A DNA stretch of 64,000 nucleotides from contig CAWGFO010000010.1 of the NCBI GenBank assembly GCA_963821925.1, positions 124,001-188,000 on the forward strand. The letters run 5' to 3'. Source of the DNA: JAOUEA01 sp963821925 (lineage in GTDB: Bacteria > Actinomycetota > UBA4738 > HRBIN12). The notes under the pieces were generated by a model that was not told the origin of the DNA, ran no database searches, and saw only the letters and a program-made list of their open reading frames with translations. This document shows, one piece after another, positions 7,822 through 16,419 of the stretch. The translations under genes and the position numbers were made by a program. Each line of letters begins with the position of its first letter. Positions within the stretch are counted from its first letter, which is position 1.

Positions 7822-8586
7822 ATGCCGGAGCATGTGCACATCGAGGTCGACGACGGGGTCGGCGTCGTGCGGCTCGACCGCCCGCCCGCCAACGCGTTCG
7901 ACCTGCAGATGGGCCTCGAGCTCCAAGAGGCGGTCCGCGAGGCGGACGGCCGCGACGACGTCGGCGCGATCGTCCTCTGGGGCGGCCGGAAGCTCTTCGC
8001 GGCCGGGGCCGACATCAAGGCGATGGCCGAGTGGGGCCCCGACGAGGTCAAGCCGAGCGTGGACGCGCTCGGCGCGGCCTGCGACCTGCTGGAGTCGATC
8101 GGCACGATCTCGATCGCGGCGGTGAACGGCTTCGCGCTGGGAGGGGGGATGGAGGTGGCCCTCGCGGCGGACCTCCGGTACCTCGCCGACGACGCGACCG
8201 TCGGCCAACCCGAGATCCGGCTGGGTGTGATCCCGGGCGCGGGGGGCACCCAGCGGCTGACGCGACTCGTGGGACCCGGGCGCGCCCGGGAGCTCGTGTA
8301 CACGGGACGGCAGGTCGCGGCCGAGGAGGCGCTCGCGCTCGGCCTCGCCGAACGGGTCGTGCCCGCCGATGAGGTGCTCGAGGCCGCGATCGCCGATGCC
8401 CGGGCGCTCGCGAACGGCCCACGGCAGGCGCTCGCGGCGGCGAAGGCCGCGATCAGGGGGGCGACGGACACCCCGGGCGCCGCGGGCGTGGCGCGGGAGC
8501 GCGAGCTCTTCCTGGGCCTCTTCGGCACCTCCGACCAGCGCGAGGGCATGCGCGCGTTCCTGGAGAAGCGCGACCCCTCGTTCTGA
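7822..8586 (+). CDS. Enoyl-CoA hydratase/isomerase (crotonase family)
   Basis: 254-residue crotonase-fold enzyme, normal length. It hydrates 2-enoyl-CoA thioesters in fatty-acid or branched-chain degradation. The oxyanion-hole segments FAAGADIKAM (59-68) and NGFALGGGMEVALAAD are present, as are both catalytic glutamates (E111 in GGGME and E131 in GQPEIRLG), which favours true hydratase activity over isomerase-only members. The C-terminal FLEKRDPSF is typical of the family. The start is set by the -10 box and by similarity of the first residues to the fold start. No other beta-oxidation gene is adjacent. Confidence 0.88.
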   Translation: MPEHVHIEVDDGVGVVRLDRPPANAFDLQMGLELQEAVREADGRDDVGAIVLWGGRKLFAAGADIKAMAEWGPDEVKPSVDALGAACDLLESIGTISIAAVNGFALGGGMEVALAADLRYLADDATVGQPEIRLGVIPGAGGTQRLTRLVGPGRARELVYTGRQVAAEEALALGLAERVVPADEVLEAAIADARALANGPRQALAAAKAAIRGATDTPGAAGVARERELFLGLFGTSDQREGMRAFLEKRDPSF

Positions 8587-8696
8587 GTCCGCGATCTCGG
8601 GATCTTGCTCCATTTCGGACCCCGGAAACCCATGCACGTCACACCGCGGGCACCATCCGGAATGAACCGGTGACCCGCGCTGTTCGAAGTACGTGA

Positions 8697-8746
8697 CGAG
8701 GGGACCGAGCCACCCGAGAGCCACCCCACCCGACACGGGCCCCTCG
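8697..8746 (+). promoter_or_regulatory. Possible structured leader before small Cys/His protein
   Basis: Within the 178-base gap after the hydratase gene, CGAGGGG (8697-8703) can pair with CCCCTCG (8740-8746). The helix ends just before the AAAGGA ribosome site at 8749-8754 and could modulate it. No promoter is clearly recognisable. Confidence 0.25.
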
Positions 8747-8764
8747 CGAAAGGATGTGAGCGAC

Positions 8765-8968
8765 GTGGCAGAGGAGAAGTACCGAGGCGCATCGGTTCGG
8801 ACGCTCCCGCGTGCGAACAAGCAGTACTCGGCCGGACGCGTCTGCGCCGATCCCAACTGCGAGACCAAACTCTCCCGATACAACAAGTGGCAGTACTGCT
8901 GGCAGCACGAGCCCGTCCACTCGTACGTGCCGCGCGGTAAGCGCAAGAGCCGGACCCAGGCGGCGTAG
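8765..8968 (+). CDS. Small Cys/His-rich protein, putative zinc finger
   Basis: 67-residue basic protein. It carries one metal-binding knuckle, C-x4-C followed by LSRYN and C-x2-H (CADPNC, LSRYNKWQYCWQH), and a Lys/Arg-rich tail (RGKRKSRTQAA) that could contact nucleic acid. GTG 8765 is preferred over 8693 or 8756 because the AAGGA element at 8750-8754 is 10 bases away. It is followed by a strong terminator, so it is a single-gene unit, and its codon use matches the neighbours. The LS-x-YN zinc-knuckle pattern resembles fragments seen in actinobacterial proteins, but I cannot name a family. Confidence 0.65.
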   Translation: MAEEKYRGASVRTLPRANKQYSAGRVCADPNCETKLSRYNKWQYCWQHEPVHSYVPRGKRKSRTQAA

Positions 8969-8984
8969 ACCCTCGTTCCTCACC

Positions 8985-9010
8985 GAGGCCCTCCCGATCG
9001 GGAGGGCCTC
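8985..9010 (+). terminator. Perfect hairpin terminator
   Basis: GAGGCCCTCCC (8985-8995), loop GATC, then the exact complement (9000-9010). It is an 11-bp GC-rich stem with a tetraloop 17 bases after the small gene's stop. No T run follows, which is common in high-GC actinobacteria. Confidence 0.75.
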
Positions 9011-9120
9011 GTCACGTTCACCCTCCCTCGAAGCCGGTGCCGCCGCCTCCCCGGTTCAAGGCACGGACTGCAGCAGCCGATGTAGGTCGCAGACCGCTCC
9101 CCCCGAGCGCGATCGACCAC

Positions 9121-9291
9121 ATGACGAACGAGACCCGAGAGCCTCCCGCGATGCAGGAGGGAGGATGCCCGTTCTGCGAGCGCACCGTGCTCGTGTACGA
9201 GGATCCGCCCCGATGCCCCTTGTGCGCCTGTCCGCTGGACGAGGCCTCGATGACGCCGTATTCGTTCCCGACGGAGAACCCCACCGACTGA
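9121..9291 (+). CDS. Tiny two-CxxC zinc-ribbon protein
   Basis: 56-residue acidic protein with two Cys pairs, CPFC and CPLC (plus an adjacent Cys), spaced as in a zinc ribbon. ATG 9121 is chosen because upstream in-frame residues are low complexity. There is no clear ribosome site. It converges on the pabB-pabC fusion gene with a 1-base gap between the stop codons. Function is unknown; proteins of this shape can be metal-binding adaptors. Confidence 0.5.
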   Translation: MTNETREPPAMQEGGCPFCERTVLVYEDPPRCPLCACPLDEASMTPYSFPTENPTD

Positions 9292-9292
9292 C

Positions 9293-11065
9293 TCAGTCGA
9301 CCAGCTCCACCCGGCGCCAGCCGCGGTTATCGCTGACGAGCGCGACCTCCTCGGCGCCCCGAAGCTCCGCGACCGTGATCGGGCGCTCCGCCACACGCCC
9401 CTCTTCGAGCGCCAGCTCGCGCCCCACGCCGGCCAGGAGCCCGGCGTCGAGTGGCGGGGTCCACCAGCGGCCGTCGAGCCTGACCGCCACGTTCGCGATC
9501 GTCGTCTCGGTGATCTCGTCGCGGGTGTTCGTCAGCAGCACGTCGTCGGCGTCGGGATGGCGCGCCTTCGCCTCGTCGAACCGCCGGCGTCGGGTCGTCT
9601 TGTGGAACACCATCGGGTCCGACGGGTCGATCCGCTCGGCCTCGTCGAGCGCCACCTTCACGGGCTCCACCAGCTCCGGGAGCGGCAGCCCGCCCGAGGA
9701 CACGCGGCCCCGACGGTCGACCACCACCCGGATCCTCGCCGCCCGGTCGGGGAACCGCGCCGCCTCGCGCTCCGCGGCCGCGACGACGCCCGGCTCGTCG
9801 ATCACGAACCCGAAGTAGTCGCAGGAGGCCCGCAACCGCGCGAGGTGCCGGTCGAGATGACGGAACCCCGTGCCCGGCTCGTGCAGGATCGTCTCGTAGA
9901 GCTCGAACCCGGGCCGGCGGTCGACCAGGACGCGGGCCTTGGCCACCGTCTCGTCGTACTCGCCGGCGGCTCGGGAGTCCCACGTGATCCCGCCGCCGAC
10001 ACCGTATTCGGCCGTGCGCGTCTCGGCGTCGACGATCACGGTGCGGATCGGCACGTTGAAGCGGGCGGCCGGGTGCCCCGAACCCGGCGGGGCGAGGTAG
10101 CCGACCGCCCCGCAATACACGCCGCGCGGCGAGTCCTCGAGCTCGGCGATCAGCCGCATCGTCCGCACCTTCGGCGCGCCCGTGACGGAGCCGGAGGGGA
10201 ACAGCGCCGCGAACACGTCTGCCAGCCCCGCCTCCGGGCGCACCTGGGCGATGACGGTCGACGTGAGCTGCCACACGGTCTCGTAGCGCTCCAGGTCGAA
10301 GACGTCGCTCCACGTGACCGAGCCGGGCACGGCCACGCGCCCAAGGTCGTTGCGGAGCAGGTCCACGATCATCGCGTTCTCGGCGCGGTCCTTCACCGAG
10401 CCGCGGAGGCGTTCGGCGACGGCCGCGTCCTCCTCGGGCCATCGTCCGCGCGGGGCGGTGCCCTTCATCGGCTTCGTCGTGAGCACGCCGTCGTCGAGGC
10501 GGAAGAACAGCTCGGGTGACGCGGAGAGCACGCGGTAGCGGCCCAGGTTCAGGTACCCGGCGTACGCGCCGCGCTGCGCGTAGCAGAGATCGCGGTAGAG
10601 GCCGCGCTCGTCCCCGGCCACCTGCGACCGCAGGCGCAGCGTGAAGTTCACCTGGTAGGTCTCACCCGCGGCGATCTCGTCGCGGATCCGGCCGATCGCG
10701 CGGTCGTAGGTCGCGCGATCGATCGAGGGCCGCCAGGCCGCCGCCGCCGACGGGTCGGGGTCGGCCTGGGGCACCGGGAGGCCCGTGTCCTCGAGCCGCT
10801 CGAACATCGCGAACCACGCCAAGGGGAGTCGCGAGAACGGATCGCCCTCCTCGCGGGCCCGCACGGCGAGCGCCGGATCGAGGCCCGGGGCCGCCTCGTA
10901 GGCGACGTAGCCCGCCACCCAGAGCCCGCGTGCGGCGGCGCCCTCGGCCGCCGCAAGCACCCCGCGCACCTCGTCGGGGCGGGTGGCCTCGAGCACGCCG
11001 ACCGGCGAGACGAGCCGGAACGACGGCGAGCCCCCGGTCAGGTCGTCGAAGCGCGCCTCGATCAT
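9293..11065 (-). CDS. pabBC: Aminodeoxychorismate synthase component I fused to 4-amino-4-deoxychorismate lyase
   Basis: 590-residue two-domain enzyme of p-aminobenzoate (folate) synthesis. The chorismate-binding PabB domain spans about 100-375: SASPELFF, TKPMKGTAPRG, KDRAENAMIVDLLRNDLGR, PSGSVTGAPK. The PLP-dependent PabC lyase domain spans about 385-590: FELYETIL, FHKTTRR holding the probable PLP Lys, LLTNTRDEITETT. It would convert chorismate plus ammonia from a separate glutaminase (PabA, not seen here) to p-aminobenzoate in one polypeptide. The ATG at 11065 is 8 bases from a TATCGT box; the frame stays open further upstream only as the shadow of mnmA. Confidence 0.92.
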   Translation of the reverse strand: MIEARFDDLTGGSPSFRLVSPVGVLEATRPDEVRGVLAAAEGAAARGLWVAGYVAYEAAPGLDPALAVRAREEGDPFSRLPLAWFAMFERLEDTGLPVPQADPDPSAAAAWRPSIDRATYDRAIGRIRDEIAAGETYQVNFTLRLRSQVAGDERGLYRDLCYAQRGAYAGYLNLGRYRVLSASPELFFRLDDGVLTTKPMKGTAPRGRWPEEDAAVAERLRGSVKDRAENAMIVDLLRNDLGRVAVPGSVTWSDVFDLERYETVWQLTSTVIAQVRPEAGLADVFAALFPSGSVTGAPKVRTMRLIAELEDSPRGVYCGAVGYLAPPGSGHPAARFNVPIRTVIVDAETRTAEYGVGGGITWDSRAAGEYDETVAKARVLVDRRPGFELYETILHEPGTGFRHLDRHLARLRASCDYFGFVIDEPGVVAAAEREAARFPDRAARIRVVVDRRGRVSSGGLPLPELVEPVKVALDEAERIDPSDPMVFHKTTRRRRFDEAKARHPDADDVLLTNTRDEITETTIANVAVRLDGRWWTPPLDAGLLAGVGRELALEEGRVAERPITVAELRGAEEVALVSDNRGWRRVELVD

Positions 11066-11073
11066 CGCCCGCA

Positions 11074-11118
11074 ACGATACGCGGGACACCGGGGACCGCC
11101 CGAGCGGTGCGGTAGCCT
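11074..11118. promoter_or_regulatory. Divergent leaderless promoters of pabBC and mnmA
   Basis: The minus-strand TATCGT (11079-11074) is 8 bases from ATG 11065. The plus-strand TAGCCT (11113-11118) is 7 bases from ATG 11126. Confidence 0.5.
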
Positions 11119-11125
11119 CGACCGC

Positions 11126-12196
11126 ATGAGCCCGTCGGTGCTGGTCGCGATGTCGGGCGGGGTCGATTCCTCGGTCGCCGCCTGCCTCCTGCAGGAGCAG
11201 GGGTACGAGGTGATCGGCTCGCACATGCGCCTGGTGCATCTCGACGGGGTCGAGCACGGGTGCTGCGGCCCGTCGGCCCGCCGAGATGCCGAGGCCGTGG
11301 CGCGCATCGCCGGGTTCCCTTTCGAGATCGCGGAGATGAGCGACGCGTTCGAGGCGGCGGTGATCGACGATTTCGTGGCCGAGCACGAGGCCGGGCGTAC
11401 CCCGAACCCGTGCGCGCGCTGTAACGGCGAGATCAAGTTCGGCGCGTTCCTCCGTCGGGCCGACGAGCTCGGCGTCGACGTCGTCGCGACCGGCCACTAC
11501 GTGCGGACCGAGCGCGACGACGCGGGCGTCTGGCATCTGCGGAAGGGCGCCGTCGCGAAGGACCAGAGCTACATGCTCCACATGCTCGGCCAGGAGGCGC
11601 TCGCCCGGTCTGTCTTCCCGGTGGGCGCGTTGCCGAAGGACGAGACGCGGCGGCTCGCCGCCGCGTTCGGCCTCCCGGTGGCGACCAAACCCGATTCCCA
11701 GGAGCTCTGCTTCGCCCCGAGCGGCGAGGCGGGCGCGTTCGTGCGCTCGCAGGCTCCGGCGCTCGTGCACGCCGGCGGCGAGGTCGTCGATCCCGAGGGG
11801 AACGTCCTCGCTCGTCACGACGGGACGTTCGCGTTCACGGTCGGGCAACGCCGCGGGCTCGGCGTGGCGCTCGGCGAGCCCGCCTACGTGGTCGATGTCG
11901 ACGCGCCCACGAACCGCGTGACCATCGGCCCGGCGTCGCTGCTCGCACGCCGCGGGCTCGTGGCCGACCGCGTCTCGTGGGTGGCGGGCGCGTCCCCCTC
12001 CGACGACCCGTTCGAGGCGGCCGTGCGGATCCGCTACCGCGGCGAGGACGTCCCGGCGGTGATCGAGCCCACCCCGGACGGGTTCCGCGTCGAGTTCCGG
12101 GAGCCGCAGCGCGCGGTCGCCCCGGGCCAGTCCGCGGTGATCTACCGTTGCGGGGAGGTGCTCGGCGGCGGCCGGATCGTCGAGTCGCTACGCTGA
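11126..12196 (+). CDS. mnmA: tRNA-specific 2-thiouridylase MnmA
   Basis: 356-residue enzyme that thiolates U34 of Lys, Glu and Gln tRNAs, using ATP and a persulfide relay. The PP-loop SGGVDSS is at 10-16. The two catalytic cysteines are C96 (TPNPCARCN, with neighbouring C99) and C195 (SQELCFAP). C-terminal OB-fold-type segments (FTVGQRRGLGV, VTIGP) are complete. It starts an apparent run of co-directional genes reaching gatA. Confidence 0.95.
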   Translation: MSPSVLVAMSGGVDSSVAACLLQEQGYEVIGSHMRLVHLDGVEHGCCGPSARRDAEAVARIAGFPFEIAEMSDAFEAAVIDDFVAEHEAGRTPNPCARCNGEIKFGAFLRRADELGVDVVATGHYVRTERDDAGVWHLRKGAVAKDQSYMLHMLGQEALARSVFPVGALPKDETRRLAAAFGLPVATKPDSQELCFAPSGEAGAFVRSQAPALVHAGGEVVDPEGNVLARHDGTFAFTVGQRRGLGVALGEPAYVVDVDAPTNRVTIGPASLLARRGLVADRVSWVAGASPSDDPFEAAVRIRYRGEDVPAVIEPTPDGFRVEFREPQRAVAPGQSAVIYRCGEVLGGGRIVESLR

Positions 12197-12221
12197 GCCC
12201 TTCGGAACGGAGGAGGGGCTC

Positions 12222-12614
12222 ATGACGGATCATCCGAACGCCGCGATCGCCCGCACCGCGATCGAGGCCTTCAGCCGTGGCGACATGGCGGCGATGCTCG
12301 AGCTGGTCGACGACACCGTCGTCTGGCACGCGCCGGGGACGAACCGGTTCTCCGGGAAGTTCGAGGGCAAGGCCGCACTGATCGATCGGTTCACCCGGAT
12401 GGCCGAGGCGGGCGTCGTCACCACCCTCGAGATCCACGACGTCGTGGGCAACGACGATCACGTGGTCGCCCTCGTGAACGCGACGGTCACGTCGGCCGAC
12501 GGCCGGAGCTACCAGACCCCACAGGTCCAGGCGATGCACATCCGCGACGGACGGTGCATGGAGTTCTGGGGGATGAACCAGGACCAGGCCGCGATGGACG
12601 AGATCCTGGGCTAG
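12222..12614 (+). CDS. SnoaL/NTF2-like fold protein
   Basis: 130-residue alpha+beta barrel protein of the SnoaL-like type: helix AIARTAIEAFSRGD, then VDDTVVWHAPGTNRFSGKFEGKAALIDRF and ADGRSYQTPQVQAMHIRDGRCMEFW. Members include small isomerases, hydrolases and ligand binders; the substrate cannot be told. A strong GGAGGAGGGG ribosome site precedes the ATG, in contrast to the leaderless genes around it. Confidence 0.78.
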   Translation: MTDHPNAAIARTAIEAFSRGDMAAMLELVDDTVVWHAPGTNRFSGKFEGKAALIDRFTRMAEAGVVTTLEIHDVVGNDDHVVALVNATVTSADGRSYQTPQVQAMHIRDGRCMEFWGMNQDQAAMDEILG

Positions 12615-12663
12615 CCCCGACGCCTCCGTCGCGCGCGCCGGCGTGCCCGTCGCCGGTGCCGGA

Positions 12664-12669
12664 TACCAT
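12664..12669 (+). promoter_or_regulatory. -10 box for leaderless UPF0280 gene
   Basis: TACCAT ends 6 bases before GTG 12676. Confidence 0.5.
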
Positions 12670-12675
12670 GGCCCG

Positions 12676-13356
12676 GTGAAGCTGCTCCGGCGCCGCGCCA
12701 AGAGTTTCGACATCCAGGTACAGGACCTCGTCCTGCACATCAGCGCGCCCGAGGACTTCGCCGAGGAGTCCCGTGCGGCCGCGCTCAGCTTCTGGGAGCA
12801 GCTCGAGTCGTACGGGCTGCGGTACCCGCAGTTCCGCCAGAGCAAGCGCCCGATCGGCGCGGTGGCGGCCGACGCGCCGCCGATCGTCCGCGAGATGGTC
12901 GAGGCGTCGGCGGCCGCCGGCGTCGGCCCGATGTTCACGTTCCGCGGCGCCGTCGTCGACCAGGTGGGACGGTTCCTCGCCGATCAGCGGCACGAGCTCA
13001 CGGTCGCGTGCGACGGCGACTACTACCTCCGCTCCCGGAAACGGATGAAGCTCGCGGTGAAGCGGCGGGGGGGCGAGCCGCTCACGGTGGCCCTGCCGCC
13101 CTCGGGCGACCCCGTGGGCGTCTCGACCACCCTCGGCCGCGGCCGAGGCGGGGCGGGGCCCGACGGGCTCGCGGTGATCGCCTCGTCCTGCATGCTCGCC
13201 GACGCGGCCGCGGCCGGCGTCCAGGCGGTGCTCGGCAAGCCCGACGGGTTCGGGATGGCGCTGCGCTACCTCCAGCAGGTCCCCGGCGTCCGCGGCGGGG
13301 TCGTGGTCGTGGGCGAGAAGATCGGGGTGGCCGGCGGCGTGGAGATCGCGGCGTGA
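12676..13356 (+). CDS. UPF0280 family protein (ApbE-like fold)
   Basis: 226-residue protein matching UPF0280, a group distantly related to ApbE flavin transferases. The diagnostic segment is AAAGVGPMFTFRGAVVDQVGRFL (written here in part; residues about 83-105). Later segments are GVSTTLGRGRGGAGPDGLAVIASSCMLADAAA and a Gly-rich C-terminus. Function is unproven. GTG 12676 follows a -10 box; the earlier in-frame ATG adds only low-complexity residues. It overlaps ligA by four bases (GTGA). Confidence 0.75.
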   Translation: MKLLRRRAKSFDIQVQDLVLHISAPEDFAEESRAAALSFWEQLESYGLRYPQFRQSKRPIGAVAADAPPIVREMVEASAAAGVGPMFTFRGAVVDQVGRFLADQRHELTVACDGDYYLRSRKRMKLAVKRRGGEPLTVALPPSGDPVGVSTTLGRGRGGAGPDGLAVIASSCMLADAAAAGVQAVLGKPDGFGMALRYLQQVPGVRGGVVVVGEKIGVAGGVEIAA

Positions 13357-15401
13357 GCCCGAGCGCTCCCGGGTCGGCCCCCTCCGACGAACGCGCGCTC
13401 GCCGAGGCGAAGCTCCGCGTCGACGAGCTCCGGGCCGAGGTCGAGCACCACCGCTATCGCTACCACCTGCTCGACGACCCCGAGGTCGCCGACGCCGAGT
13501 ACGACGACCTGATGCGTGAGCTGCGCGCGCTCGAGGATCGGTTCCCCGAGCTGCAGACGCCCGACTCGCCCACCCAGACGGTCGGTGGGGCGCCGGCGCC
13601 GCTGTTCGCGCCCGTCACGCACCGGGCCCCGATGCTCTCGCTCGACAACGCGTTCTCGTTCGAGGAGCTCGACGCCTGGGCGCAGCGGGTCGAACGCGGG
13701 GTGGGAGAGGGCGCGCGGTTCGCATGCGAGCTGAAGATCGACGGGGTGGCTTGCGCGCTGACCTACGAGCGCGGGCGTCTCGTCAAGGCGGCCACGCGCG
13801 GCGACGGTCGGGTGGGCGAGGACATCACCGCGAACGTGCGCACCGTCGAGGGCGTGCCGCGCACACTCGCCCTCGACGACCCGCCCGCGGTGATCGAGGT
13901 CCGCGGCGAGATGTACTTCCCGGTGACGGCGTTCGACGCGCTGAACGAGCAGCTGCTGGCGGCCGAGCAGCGGCCGTTCGCGAACCCGCGGAACGCGGCG
14001 GCGGGCTCGCTCCGCCAGAAGGACCCGAAGGTCACCGCATCGCGTCCCCTGCGGCTGTGGGTGCACTCGTTCGGCTTCGCGGACGGGGTCGCGTTCGACT
14101 CGCATCTGGGGTTCCTCGACTGGGCGGCGACGGTCGGGCTCCCGGTGCCCCCCACGACCGAGGGCCGTGAGTCGATCGACGGCGTGAAGGCGTTCCTGTC
14201 GAGCTGGGAGTCCATCCGGCACTCGGTCGACTGGGAGATCGACGGCACCGTGATCAAGGTCGACCAGACCGTCCTGCAGCGCGAGCTCGGTGCGACGGGC
14301 CACGCGCCGCGGTGGGCGATCGCCTACAAGTTCCCCCCTGAGGAGCGCACGACCGTGCTGAAGTCGATCGACGTCCACACGGGACGCACCGGCAAGGTCA
14401 CACCGTTCGCGGTGCTCGATCCGGTGTTCGTGGGCGGCGTCACGGTCACGTACGCCACCCTGCACAACGAGCAGGAGGTCCATCGCAAGGACGTGCGCAA
14501 GGGCGACCACGTGATCGTTCGGCGGGCCGGCGACGTGATCCCCGAGATCGTCGGGCCGGTCCTGTCCAAGCGCAAGAAGAGCGCTCGCCGCTGGAAGATG
14601 CCGGCCAGCTGCACGTCGTGCGGCACGCCGCTCGTCCGCGGGGAGGACGAGGCAGACTACCGTTGCCCGAACAAGCGCGGGTGTCCCTCGCAGGGGATCG
14701 AATGGCTGTTCCACTTCGCGGGGCGCGGCGCGATGGACATCGAGCACCTGGGCTACATGACCGTGATGCGACTCCTCGAGGCCGGCCTGATCGAGGACCC
14801 CGCGGACATCTATGCCCTCGACGCCGAGAAGCTCGGGCAGCTCCCTGGGTTCAAGGACAAGGCGATCGCGAACGTGCTCGAGCAGATCGAGATCTCGAAG
14901 GACCGCCCGCTGTGGCGGTTGCTCGTCGGCCTGAACATCCGCCATGTCGGCACGCACGTCGCGCAGGTGCTCGCGCGCGCGTTCGGGTCGATCGACGCCA
15001 TCGCCGAGGCGAGCGAGGACCGCATCGACGATGTGCCCGAGGTCGGCCCCGAGATCGCGGCGACGGTCCGCGAGTGGTTCGACGACGAGGAGAACCTCGC
15101 GCTGATCGAGAAGCTGCGCGCGGCCGGCGTGCGTCTGGCCGACGATCGCGCGCCCGAGGACGAGGGCGACCGTCCCCTCGACGGGCTGTCGATCGTGCTC
15201 ACGGGGGGCCTCGAGGGGTTCACGCGCGAGGAGGCCGTCGAGTTCGCGCAGGCGGCCGGCGCCCGTGTGTCCTCGAGCGTCTCGAAGAAGACGTCGTTCG
15301 TGGTGGCGGGGGAGAGCCCCGGCTCGAAGCTCGCGAAGGCCGAGACCCTCGGGGTCGAGGTGATCGACGAGGCCGAGTTCCGGCGTAGGCTCGGCCGATG
15401 A
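13353..15401 (+). CDS. ligA: NAD-dependent DNA ligase LigA
   Basis: 682-residue replicative ligase that seals nicks using NAD. Domains in order: Ia (DLRYHLLDDPEVADAEYD-like segment at about 35-52), adenylation domain with K128 of the KIDG motif, OB fold, Cys4 zinc finger (CTSCGTPL and CPNKRGC), HhH repeats and a C-terminal BRCT domain (LDGLSIVLTGGLEGFTREEA). Full normal length. The GTG start overlaps the previous stop (GTGA) and the stop overlaps the next ATG, so translation is probably coupled. Confidence 0.96.
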   Translation: MSPSAPGSAPSDERALAEAKLRVDELRAEVEHHRYRYHLLDDPEVADAEYDDLMRELRALEDRFPELQTPDSPTQTVGGAPAPLFAPVTHRAPMLSLDNAFSFEELDAWAQRVERGVGEGARFACELKIDGVACALTYERGRLVKAATRGDGRVGEDITANVRTVEGVPRTLALDDPPAVIEVRGEMYFPVTAFDALNEQLLAAEQRPFANPRNAAAGSLRQKDPKVTASRPLRLWVHSFGFADGVAFDSHLGFLDWAATVGLPVPPTTEGRESIDGVKAFLSSWESIRHSVDWEIDGTVIKVDQTVLQRELGATGHAPRWAIAYKFPPEERTTVLKSIDVHTGRTGKVTPFAVLDPVFVGGVTVTYATLHNEQEVHRKDVRKGDHVIVRRAGDVIPEIVGPVLSKRKKSARRWKMPASCTSCGTPLVRGEDEADYRCPNKRGCPSQGIEWLFHFAGRGAMDIEHLGYMTVMRLLEAGLIEDPADIYALDAEKLGQLPGFKDKAIANVLEQIEISKDRPLWRLLVGLNIRHVGTHVAQVLARAFGSIDAIAEASEDRIDDVPEVGPEIAATVREWFDDEENLALIEKLRAAGVRLADDRAPEDEGDRPLDGLSIVLTGGLEGFTREEAVEFAQAAGARVSSSVSKKTSFVVAGESPGSKLAKAETLGVEVIDEAEFRRRLGR

Positions 15402-16120
15402 CGACGGGACGATCGCGGGCGACGACCGCCCGCGCGACGGTGGCCGGTGCGTTCCTTGCCACGGTCGCGGTCCTGGACGTCGTGCGTGTCTGGGCGATCT
15501 CGACCGAGGCGTCGATCCTGCGGGCGGTGCGTGACGGCGCGCCGTTCTCCCTGTCCGACGCGCACGCGAGCGACGAACGCCTCGGCGTCCTCACGGCCGG
15601 ATACGTCGTGTTGCTCATCGGTTCTGGCGTCGCGTGGTGTGTGTGGCAGCACCGGGCACACGCGAACCTCCGGGCGTTCGCCCGATCCGGCCTCCGCTTC
15701 ACCCCCGGCTGGGCGGTGGGCTGGTGGTTCGTGCCGATCGCGTCGCTGTGGAAGCCCTTCGAGGCGGTGCGCGAGCTCTGGAAGGCGAGCGATCCGGGCA
15801 GCGATCCGCTGTCGTGGCGCTCGATCCGCACGTGGCCCACGCTCGGCTGGTGGTGGTTCTGCTGGCTCGGCAGCGGCGTCATCAGCGCCGTGGGCTCTGC
15901 CCAGCGTGGCACCGACCTCGACGACACGATCAGAGGCGACACGATCGTGATGGCGGCGCTCGCCCTCCAGGTCGTGGCCGCCGTGCTCGCGATCGCGATC
16001 GTCCGCCAGGTGGTGGCACGTCAGACGGCCCTCGCGCTGACGGGCGCGGGCACGCCCGGGCCACCGCCGATGCCACCGCCTGCACTCCCGATGCCGCCGA
16101 TGCCCACGCCGCTAGACTGA
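15398..16120 (+). CDS. DUF4328 membrane protein
   Basis: 240-residue integral membrane protein with about four hydrophobic helices. The signature WQHRAHANLRAF followed by FTPGWAVGWWFVPIASLWKPF matches DUF4328. The C-terminal 25 residues are a proline-rich tail with repeated PPxP/MPP units, perhaps a protein-interaction segment. It overlaps the end of ligA by four bases. No function is known for the family. Confidence 0.8.
   Translation: MTTGRSRATTARATVAGAFLATVAVLDVVRVWAISTEASILRAVRDGAPFSLSDAHASDERLGVLTAGYVVLLIGSGVAWCVWQHRAHANLRAFARSGLRFTPGWAVGWWFVPIASLWKPFEAVRELWKASDPGSDPLSWRSIRTWPTLGWWWFCWLGSGVISAVGSAQRGTDLDDTIRGDTIVMAALALQVVAAVLAIAIVRQVVARQTALALTGAGTPGPPPMPPPALPMPPMPTPLD
16113..16118 (+). 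promoter_or_regulatory. -10 box for leaderless gatC
   Basis: TAGACT lies across the end of the DUF4328 gene, 7 bases before ATG 16126. Confidence 0.5.
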
Positions 16121-16125
16121 CCGCC

Positions 16126-16419
16126 ATGCCGGTGGAGATCGATATCGACCACGTCGCCCTGCTCGCGCGCCTCGACCTGACCGGCGAGGAGCGGGCGCAG
16201 CTGCGGACGCAACTGGGCGCGATCCTCGAGCATGCGGCGAAGGTGGGGGAGGTGGCCGCCGCCGACGTGGCGCCCACCGCCTCGCCGAACCCCTCGGCGA
16301 ACGTGTTCCGCGAGGACACGCCCGAGCCCTCGATCACGCACGACGCCGCGATGCAGAACGCGCCGGCACAGGCCGGCGGGCGCTTCATGGTGCCGAAGAT
16401 CGCGGAGACCGGCTCGTGA
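16126..16419 (+). CDS. gatC: Asp/Glu-tRNA amidotransferase subunit C
   Basis: 97-residue small subunit that stabilises GatA-GatB. It shows the typical start IDHVALLARLDLTGEE and the central ILEHAAKVGEV helix, and ends with MVPKIAET. It overlaps gatA by GTGA. Confidence 0.93.
   Translation: MPVEIDIDHVALLARLDLTGEERAQLRTQLGAILEHAAKVGEVAAADVAPTASPNPSANVFREDTPEPSITHDAAMQNAPAQAGGRFMVPKIAETGS

Noticed and set aside
9037..9120. N-terminal extension of the two-CxxC protein
   Set aside because: The residues are Pro/Arg/Ala-rich without pattern, and no initiation signal was seen at 9037.
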